Part shown: positions 18,327 to 31,672 of the stretch, piece after piece | Numbering within the stretch: the first letter of the stretch is position 1 | Layout of the letters: every line of letters begins with the position of its first letter | The notes under the pieces: generated by a model | Seen by the model: the letters and a program-made list of their open reading frames with translations, nothing else | What the model was told of the DNA's origin: nothing | Database searches by the model: none | Program-made: the position numbers and the translations under genes | Origin: Dunaliella salina | Taxonomy: Eukaryota > Chlorophyta > Chlorophyceae > Chlamydomonadales > Dunaliellaceae | Direction of reading: 5' to 3' | Assembly: GCA_002284615.2 (NCBI GenBank) | Contig: MU069730.1 | Coordinates: forward strand, 251,563-283,234 | Length of the DNA: 31,672 bases

Positions 18327-19233
18327 AAAATGCTGTGAAGCAAGTTCCAAGAGAGAGTGGTAGAGGAACTGAGCGTGTAAATGTGCTGGTGCCTCTCATT
18401 GCTCAACTGTTCAAGTTAGTGCTAGAGAAGGCGTGCATTCCTCACTGCTGGAAGGCTGCTAAAATCACTCCCCTGCATAAAAAAGGCCATGTCCTGGATT
18501 TGGGTAATTATCGTATGCTAGCAGTGAGTGGCACCATGTATCGCCTCTTTGCTAATGTGCTTCGCGAGGTTGTGACAGAGTGGTATAAAGCTAGGAAGAA
18601 GATTCCAGACACCCAGTTTGGTTTCTATCCTGGTAGGAACACTTTGCAGCCAATGTTCATTTTGAAGCACCTCATTCATGCAGCTAAGAAAAAACAGCCC
18701 AACCCCTCTCCTAGGTTGCATGCAGCTTTCATTGATTTCAAACAAGCATATGACACCATCCCCAGGGATAAGCTTTGGGACACTTCCGGCGCATCTGCAT
18801 GCCTGCACACATGCTGGGCATCATTCAGAACTTGTATGAAGATGATGAGTACGTGCTTGTTGATGGGCTGAAGCGTGAGCGGGTGAAGCCTACCAGAGGT
18901 GTCAAGCAAGGGTGCCCTCTCTCCCCTCTGCTGTTCTCATTGTACATCAACGATATAGATCGGTTGGCGGAAGGTGTTGAGGTAGCAATCACAGGAACTG
19001 ATGGGGGTCAGAGTCACTCATATGCTGTATGCTGATGATTTGTGCCTTACCACCAACAAAGCAGATCAGATGCAGTACATGCTTGACAGGTTGCGAAACT
19101 TTGCATCATGGAAGGGCTTGACTGTAAATGTTGCCAAGTCCGAGGTTGTCCATTTTAATTCCCAGTGTAATGCGCAGGTGCCAGTGTTTCGCTATGGAGC
19201 TGACCAACTGGCTAACAAAGATTCCTTTCGGTA
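18268..19233 (+). pseudogene. LINE C reverse transcriptase domain
   Basis: Frame 18268-18780: ACIPHCWKAAKITPLHKKG, NYRMLAVSGTMYRLFANVL, TQFGFYPGRNTLQPM and HAAFIDFKQAYDTIPRDKLW (motif A Asp). A one-base loss near 18779 shifts to HFRRICMPAHMLGIIQNLY, then RGVKQGCPLSPLLFSLYIND (motif B). A second shift near 19005 gives THMLYADDLCL (motif C), WKGLTVNVAKSEVV and DSFRY, where the CGGCTGA element interrupts. All three catalytic motifs are preserved, so decay is fairly recent. Confidence 0.88.
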
Positions 19234-19639
19234 CGTCAGAAATTTCTGGCCTCGGCTGAACAGCGGCTGATGCGGCTGTTGTCAGCCGTATGGAGTATCG
19301 GCTGAAAGTGCGGCTGAAATTTCCCATTCAGCCGTGAGCCAAAAAAGTCCACGGCTGAAAACCCCACGGCTGAACACGGCTGATTTCAGCCGTGTTCAGC
19401 CGCACTTCTTAATGTGTACTTTTGAGTCTTCAGCCGTGAGCAAAAAAAAGTCCACGGCTGAAAACCCCACGGCTGAACACGGCTGATTTCAGCCGCAGCA
19501 ACATAGAAAGAAAAAAATTTGTGGCCAGCGCACATTGAACCCGCGGCTGCCACGCGTACACCACAAGTTCTGAGAATTGCATAACCATTTGATGATTGTG
19601 TAAATATATATAGTAATATTTTTGAACCATTCTCTATTC

Positions 19640-20043
19640 CTCTCCACCCACTGCACCAAATTGGATAATTTTTTGATATTGAAGCCCTTGTAGTAAAAGA
19701 ACATCATTGCAAAGGAAACAAAATGGAATATCCCAGTGGTTGTGCATATACAGAATTTCAGCCATTTCCCTTAGAGAAATTGAAGCACAAGGGCTGCCAA
19801 AAAGGTCAAATTTGGACCTTGTTCTTTCTAAATTTTGAATATGCAGGATGCTAGCATCATATTTCAGGTTTATGATTGTAAAGTTTTAGGAATCGAAATT
19901 GGTCATAGGTTGGAGGTGTGGGACATTCTAGGGGGCCAGGAAAGTGATCTGGGGTCCTCAATTTTTTTTATTTCTGGAGCAATGGAGATAATAATGATTG
20001 GCATGGTTAGATTTCATGAAAAAATGGAAAAGAGCGGGTGTGG
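19640..20043 (+). repeat. RepB copy, order X-Y, cut by the assembly gap
   Basis: X at about 19645-19770 and Y from 19793 align to 16140-16312 and 15650-15915 respectively. It lies inside the CGGCTGA element. Open frames crossing the gap are artefacts of the N run. Confidence 0.62.
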
Positions 20044-20678
20044 NNNNNNNNNNNNNNNNNNNNNNNNNNNNNNNNNNNNNNNNNNNNNNNNNNNNNNNNN
20101 NNNNNNNNNNNNNNNNNNNNNNNNNNNNNNNNNNNNNNNNNNNNNNNNNNNNNNNNNNNNNNNNNNNNNNNNNNNNNNNNNNNNNNNNNNNNNNNNNNNN
20201 NNNNNNNNNNNNNNNNNNNNNNNNNNNNNNNNNNNNNNNNNNNNNNNNNNNNNNNNNNNNNNNNNNNNNNNNNNNNNNNNNNNNNNNNNNNNNNNNNNNN
20301 NNNNNNNNNNNNNNNNNNNNNNNNNNNNNNNNNNNNNNNNNNNNNNNNNNNNNNNNNNNNNNNNNNNNNNNNNNNNNNNNNNNNNNNNNNNNNNNNNNNN
20401 NNNNNNNNNNNNNNNNNNNNNNNNNNNNNNNNNNNNNNNNNNNNNNNNNNNNNNNNNNNNNNNNNNNNNNNNNNNNNNNNNNNNNNNNNNNNNNNNNNNN
20501 NNNNNNNNNNNNNNNNNNNNNNNNNNNNNNNNNNNNNNNNNNNNNNNNNNNNNNNNNNNNNNNNNNNNNNNNNNNNNNNNNNNNNNNNNNNNNNNNNNNN
20601 NNNNNNNNNNNNNNNNNNNNNNNNNNNNNNNNNNNNNNNNNNNNNNNNNNNNNNNNNNNNNNNNNNNNNNNNNNNNNN
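20044..20678. other. Assembly gap (635 N)
   Basis: A run of N; nothing can be read. The middle of the CGGCTGA element and any coding sequence it had is missing. Confidence 0.99.
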
Positions 20679-20838
20679 GGTCAACAAAAATAACATCACG
20701 GCTGAACGCGGCTGAAGCGGCTGAAATCAGCCGTGCGGCTGCTGACAGCCGCTAGCGGCTGAACACGGCTGAAAATTTTTCAGCCGCGCTACAGCCGCAT
20801 CAGCCGTGTTCAGCCGCAGGCCAGATATTTCTGACGTA

Positions 20839-21975
20839 TTTAAGGCATGTTGTTTGCTCGTAATGGTAGCATGGCTGCAGCAGCAGAGCATGTTGTTCCC
20901 ACTTTTCATGCAGGTTGTGTGCGTGTTAGGCAGTTTGTATGTGATCATAAGCTCGCGGGCTGGCCGCATACTCTGCTGTGGCTGATTAAAACGTGTATTT
21001 TTCCTTCTAGCATGTATGGCAGTCAAATTTGGGGCACAGGTTATATGAAGGAAGGGGCTGAGATGAAGTGCCCTCTTCACTGGGCATCTTGGTTTTCTGA
21101 AGCGCGTGCTTGGAGTTAAGCGTTCCAATTGGTCTGTGTTGCGCAAGTGTGGTCAGGAGCCACTGCAGTTTTACTGGTTTCGGGCAGCTGTGCGTTTCTA
21201 TAATGCCATGCCCAATTCAATTAGCGAGCTTGTTCGGAAAGTGATAAAGGCTGACAAGACGCTCAGTGTGATGCCTGGTGTGAAGTGTTGGTCAGCTGAG
21301 TTTCTGGAGTCCTTCAGGGGTCTGGAGAAACGAGAAGAGTACACACAGGCTGTGCTGGCAGGAACAGCTATTAATGTCAAAGGTTTTGCTACTAATTTGC
21401 GCAGCCGTTTGTGTCAAGTGTGGGGCGATTTAGATGGTGCTGAGCCAAGAGGGCACTGTCATAAGCAGGCCTCCTATCATCGTTGGTTTGCTTCTCTTTT
21501 GGGACCTTTGAATGCTACTGATTGCCCGTACAAGGTGCCTAAATATCTCAATCTTGATCTGAGTAGGCGAGTATAACGGAATGTCTCCCGATTTAGACTG
21601 CGTGCTCACACTCTAGGAGTTGAAAGAGCTTGTTGGCAGCCTGAGAACAATGGCCATTGTGACCTGTGTGACTTGAATAATCTGCAAGACGAGAAACATT
21701 CTCTTTTCCTTTGCAACTGTGAAAGTGTGTGTGCTATTCGAAACAATTATGCACATCTTTTCTTCGAAGCTTCGCCACAAACAAGAATTTCCCTTGGTGC
21801 CTCTGGTTTTTACTATTCTGAGGTTAGCAATGAGGACGTTTTTCATTTTTTGAGCCAAGAGTCGAACCAGTTGTACAAGTTCATATCTGATATTATGGAT
21901 GTCTTTTGTGAGGCTGGCAGGGACCAGCCGGCTCATCAGTCAAACCACCTGGCTGAAGGCCAAAACCTATGTAAC
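20839..21975 (+). pseudogene. LINE C C-terminal region with C2HC knuckle
   Basis: The coding sequence resumes with GMLFARNGSMAAAAEHVV and FPSSMYGSQIWGTGYM (post-RT thumb), shifts frame near 21090 to FLKRVLGVKRSNWSVLRKCG, and continues through WFRAAVRFYNAMP to a TAA at 21574-21576. It then reads in the same frame RFRLRAHTLGVE and the knuckle CDLCDLNNLQDEKHSLFLC. It ends YKFISDIMDVF…HLAEGQNL near 21968. The knuckle is a presumed RNA- or DNA-binding module. The last 60 residues match the stub at 23040-23215. Confidence 0.82.
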
Positions 21976-21988
21976 CTAACCTAACCTA
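21970..21988 (+). repeat. LINE C 3' tail, CTAAC repeats
   Basis: GTAACCTAACCTAACCTA at the element end, next to the right target duplication. Short tandem tails instead of poly-A are known in several LINE clades. Confidence 0.7.
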
Positions 21989-21998
21989 GGGCAGTTCA
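21989..21998 (+). repeat. LINE C target-site duplication, right
   Basis: GGGCAGTTCA, identical to 16613-16622. Confidence 0.7.
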
Positions 21999-22304
21999 AC
22001 CATGGTGCAGCTGTCCTGTGTGTTGCTCACGTTCAACCAGTCATGCAGCCCTTATCACTGGCATGGGCTTAATGGCATGGGCTTGCTCCTGTCTTTCACT
22101 TGAATGGTTCATGTTTGCGGCAGGCTGGGCCAAAGAGGAAGCGTCAGAAGTTGACCATCTCTTGCTGTGCAGCGTGCCCAACTCCTGCTGCTTCTACGCC
22201 ATCTTCCCAAATTCTACCACTTCCGAGGATATTCATTAATTTGCACTTTGTTTCCATTTCATAACACTTCACATTTAAAGACCAGCAATATTTCTTTCAT
22301 TCCA
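21999..22304. other. No gene recognised
   Basis: Presumed pre-insertion flank of LINE C. Short frames only. TTTCATAACACTTCACATTT near 22256 resembles TTTCGTAACACTTCGTATTT at 16444, so a small shared repeat may precede RepA pieces. Confidence 0.4.
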
Positions 22305-23020
22305 GGAGGCCCCAGGAAGCATAACTTTTGGACGTCATGTGTCAATCTGATCGGGACACCCATGTTCGGAATCCTGAGATCGAGAGCTTTCGATTGGTAT
22401 ATATATATATGGGTCCGAACGGTGAAGGTCGGTAGGGGTGGGTGTCTGGGGGGGGTCTGGACTTTTTGGGACCCCCCCTCCAGAATTTTTCTGGGACACT
22501 TCTACATAGTTTTAAACATATCGTCGGACTCCTGAGCTCAAGAACTGTCGATTGGCACCCTTTTGGTGCAAATTGGATAAAAGGGGGGGTCTCTATGCGT
22601 GGTAGAGTGTCAAGGCCATACGCTCAGTGGTGTGGGCCATAGGTGTGTGAGTGCAAAGCTGCTGCAAACCATACCAAACTTACAGGATGGTGATAAAACA
22701 AGATGTTTACTTGGGTTATGAAGTTGAAAATGCAGTTTGTTGACTTCCAAGCCAGCTGTAGGTGCCTGGCAGGGCACGCATGCATGAGCGTCCAAGCATC
22801 AGTTTTTGCCCCATAACTCTTCGCCAATCCTGTTTTTGCTTGCTGTGAGTATGCAGATGGATAGGGAATTTGAAAAGGAGCAGATTGGTACCCTTTTTGT
22901 TTGGTTGGAGCACGGGAAAGAGGTTTTGGGGTGGGTGGGTGGGTCAAGGGGGTCCCGACCAAAATTTACACATGACATCCACTACTTTTTTTACCCTCCT
23001 GTTCATTCCATAAGTTTTTT
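22305..23020 (-). repeat. RepA solo copy (Harbinger arm), same orientation as right arm
   Basis: Nearly collinear with 12690-13395: GCATAACTTTTGGAC, GATCGGGACACCCAT, the TATATATGGGTCCGAACGGTGAAGG block, CAGAATTTTTCTGGGACAC, AACTGTCGATTGGCACCC, GCAGATTGGTACCC and CATCCACTAC. The outer GCGGTCACACACAA ends are not intact here; the outermost part reads GTGTTTGGGCC. It is the best copy for defining the unit because no other element is inside it. Confidence 0.78.
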
Positions 23021-23039
23021 TTTGTGTTTGGGCCATAAT
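23021..23039 (+). repeat. Target-site duplication, left (19 bp)
   Basis: TTTGTGTTTGGGCCATAAT, identical to 23216-23234. Confidence 0.88.
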
Positions 23040-23215
23040 ACAGGATCTTGAAACAGGATCTTTCTATTTTTCTGATGCCTGCTCTCTGGATGTAGCTCGT
23101 TTCTTTCAAAACCAACATACTCAGACTTACCGCTTCATCTCTGAGCTTATGGATTTCTTTCACCACACCGAGCAGCCAAACTTTCTGGCTGAAGGTTATG
23201 TTCCCTTGTAAACCC
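23040..23215 (+). mobile_element. LINE family C 3' stub, 5'-truncated insertion
   Basis: Between the two 19-bp copies is 176 bp encoding the last residues of LINE C: FSDA…LDVARFF, TYRFISELMDFF, LAEGYVPL and TAA, compared with YYSE…EDVFHFL, LYKFISDIMDVF, LAEGQNL in the larger copy. Only a short TAAACCC tail follows the stop. It is a classic dead-on-arrival LINE insertion, landing in the outer end of a RepA copy. Confidence 0.85.
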
Positions 23216-23234
23216 TTTGTGTTTGGGCCATAAT
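23216..23234 (+). repeat. Target-site duplication, right (19 bp)
   Basis: Identical to 23021-23039. Confidence 0.88.
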
Positions 23235-23269
23235 TAATTAATGTACGAAGGAATCCCACACCTTCAGTA

Positions 23270-23705
23270 CATTTATTTCTAAACTCATTGCGCGTTTCTG
23301 TCTCTTCCAAATCCTGAAGTGATGATGGTCAGTCCCAACTACAAAAGCGCACCCTGTCTTCCTGACTCCATAGGCTTTGTATTAAGCAAGTGTCAAAGTC
23401 ATTCTCCATCTCAAATCCTGGATTATAGACAGTCCAATTTGAAGGGGTCAGAGCCACTTTCACTTCTGATTACATGACATTGCTATTGAATGAGCCACAA
23501 AGTGATTCTGCGTCTCAAATACACTGTATTGCTAGTAGCATACAAGATGGCCCAACTTGGAAGGGGTGCGTGTACTTCTCACGCCTAAACAATAGCCTTG
23601 AGTGAGTTATAAGGCGATTCTGTGTCTGAAATGGTGCGCAGCGTTTGCATGCAAGATGCTCCAAATTCGGAAGGGGTGCATGTACTTGTGCACCCTCTCC
23701 ACGGA
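23270..23705 (+). repeat. Degenerate ~110-bp tandem repeat, about four units
   Basis: Units start near 23270, 23377, 23484 and 23598. Shared words are GTGATTCTGCGTCTCAAAT / GCGATTCTGTGTCTGAAAT / GTCATTCTCCATCTCAAAT and GGAAGGGGTGC(G/A)TGTACTT. The first unit is the most diverged. There is no conserved frame, so it is probably non-coding. Confidence 0.6.
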
Positions 23706-24296
23706 GTGTGCCCAAACCAATTGTCAGAAATCATTCCAACTGGTTCTGGTTTCGGAAGCGTCCATTGGTTCTTGGTTCTATGAGGAACAGTTTCGCATGT
23801 CAAAGTTACATTTGCTTTGTCCAATCGGTGGTACCCGGTCGATCCAAAACCCAGTCACGCGCTGTTACTTTGCACCTAAGCTTATGCTGTTAACTTTCAT
23901 GACACGTTGCATAGCAAGAAGGTGTGAGGTTGTATGCACCAAGAAATCTCTTTCTTTACCTTCACAATCCTTTTTTTACAGAGGTTGAAGTTCAAGTCCA
24001 CAAGGATGCAAGTTATTTTTGGAAGAGAGGTTCGAACAAGGTCACTAATACCATCAATCCTGCAGGCATCCTCTGCTTCGCAGTAGAGCTGTACATCACG
24101 TCAGCGCATCATTTTAGACCAAATCTCCATTTACATTTCGTCTTCCGGGTCCAGTCCTGCAAGCTGTAGATATACATACGCGGTGCACGCATCGCAGCTG
24201 ATCACTCACTCTCCTGGTCCTTAGCTGTACAAGAGCCTGGCACTTGGATCTCACTCATGCATGCCATGGCTTCCCCCCCCCTTCATCTAGACATGT
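23706..24296. other. 3' flank of beta-tubulin; no other gene seen
   Basis: Holds the presumed 3' untranslated region (minus strand) and convergent intergenic DNA. Apart from the TGTAA words below no feature is supported. Confidence 0.5.
24131..24135 (-). promoter_or_regulatory. Candidate polyadenylation signal TGTAA
   Basis: TTACA on the plus strand, so TGTAA on the coding strand, 162 bp after the tubulin stop. TGTAA is the usual poly-A signal of volvocalean green algae. A five-base word is frequent by chance. Confidence 0.35.
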
Positions 24297-31360
<7,064 letters not shown>

Positions 31361-31478
31361 TTTGAGGGGCTTTTGAAAGTATGTGGAGCGTCCAGGTGGG
31401 TTTGACGAAAAATTGTTCAACAGCAACTAACACGAAAGGGGAGGTGAATGGAAGCAGTTGTTTCTTACACACAAAGCC

Positions 31479-31486
31479 AATAAATA
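31479..31486 (-). promoter_or_regulatory. TATA-like element upstream of beta-tubulin
   Basis: TATTTATT on the coding strand, 119-126 bp before the ATG. The position suits a core promoter with a 5' leader of about 90 nt. No transcript data; an intron in the leader is possible. Confidence 0.35.
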
Positions 31487-31672
31487 GGAGCAGGATAAGC
31501 TGGAATGGCGGGGTCCGAAGGCCATCTGCTGAAGAGGATCGAGCTGGAGCCAAAGCTGGTGAGTGGAAGATGTGCAAGCGCAAGACATGGTCCAACTTTT
31601 ACAGCAAGGCATGATGCACAGGACCACATTGCACGCATCAGAGCAGATAATTCTGGTGTTCGCGCATACACA

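Larger units (their letters stand above)
19234..20836 (+). mobile_element. TA-flanked inverted-repeat element rich in CGGCTGA heptamers
   Basis: The left end CGTCAGAAATTTCTGGCC and right end (reverse complement) CGTCAGAAATATCTGGCC match except for one base, and continue into GGCTGAACA…GGCTGATGCGGCTGT at both ends. TA borders both sides (19232-19233, 20837-20838), and LINE C coding resumes right after. Visible ends contain about 25 CGGCTGA/TCAGCCG heptamers in about 420 bp, including a ~100-bp direct duplication (19333-19390 against 19432-19497). The inside holds a RepB copy and an assembly gap. No transposase is visible; TA duplication is Tc1/mariner-like but the superfamily is not proven. 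Confidence 0.75.
16623..21988 (+). mobile_element. LINE family C, 5'-truncated non-LTR retrotransposon
   Basis: Flanked by the 10-bp duplication GGGCAGTTCA. It starts inside the endonuclease domain (the first Asn and Glu motifs are missing), so reverse transcription stopped early. Order: endonuclease, Ala-rich linker, reverse transcriptase, C-terminal knuckle, then a tail of about three CTAAC units. It carries stops at 17311-17313 (TAG) and 21574-21576 (TAA), plus frameshifts near 17510, 18268, 18779, 19005 and 21090, and is interrupted by a DNA element at 19234-20836. Two other family pieces are at 1-186 and 23040-23215. Confidence 0.83.

Noticed and set aside
17662..18363. Plus-strand frame with very long poly-Leu runs.
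   Set aside because: It is the CTG reading of the GCT repeat that codes poly-Ala in the LINE C frame.
19505..19600. A tRNA-like or SINE head on the minus strand (GGGTTCAATGTGCGC resembles a B box).
   Set aside because: No cloverleaf could be folded and no A box lies at the right distance.
19835..20755. Long open frames of 225-306 codons across 20044-20678.
   Set aside because: They exist only because the N run contains no stops.
21970..21988. CTAAC repeats as an interstitial telomere.
   Set aside because: Only about three units, at the precise 3' end of LINE C next to a target duplication; a LINE tail explains it better.

Overview
The window is eukaryotic nuclear DNA, most likely from a chlorophyte green alga. 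The only intact protein gene is an intron-rich beta-tubulin gene on the minus strand (24297-31360). It has 12 exons and 11 GT-AG introns, encodes 443 residues, and has an acidic tail of the type seen in Chlamydomonas-like algae. A nuclear-type tRNA-Asp with an 11-nt intron lies at 7820-7902. Base composition near 50% GC, long introns and dense repeats would suit something like Dunaliella, but the species cannot be fixed from sequence alone.

The left three quarters is a graveyard of nested transposable elements. From 1 to about 190 is the 3' coding end of a LINE (called family C here). Next to it, on the minus strand down from about 7.4 kb, is a decayed LINE (family A). It reads, in order, a region with a Josephin-like cysteine protease signature, an AP-type endonuclease, a reverse transcriptase and a C-terminal Cys cluster. 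From 9.3 to 14.7 kb is the 3' part of a third LINE (family B) with RNase H, a zinc-knuckle remnant and a restriction-like endonuclease signature. It is split by a 3950-bp PIF/Harbinger element (9547-13496) with TAA target duplications, and one TAA copy restores the RNase H frame exactly. The Harbinger element itself carries a 643-bp hAT remnant with a BED-type zinc finger (9683-10325) and a 160-bp insertion with an 8-bp duplication.

From 15.0 to 16.4 kb lie solo pieces of the Harbinger arm (RepA) and a second repeat (RepB). LINE family C occupies 16623-21988 (+), flanked by a 10-bp duplication and ending in a CTAAC-type tail. It carries an Ala-rich linker made of CTG/GCT repeats and is interrupted by a TA-flanked element (19234-20836) packed with CGGCTGA heptamers and containing an assembly gap. 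Another RepA copy (about 22305-23020) follows, then a 176-bp family C 3' stub bounded by a perfect 19-bp duplication (23040-23215), then a degenerate ~110-bp tandem array, then the 3' flank of beta-tubulin.

No operon-like cooperation exists. The tubulin gene and the tRNA look functional; essentially all other coding sequence is broken mobile-element DNA. The items most worth following up are the protease-like domain in LINE A, the APE-less visible part of LINE B with an RLE-type signature, and the three-level LINE/Harbinger/hAT nest with readable target-site duplications.
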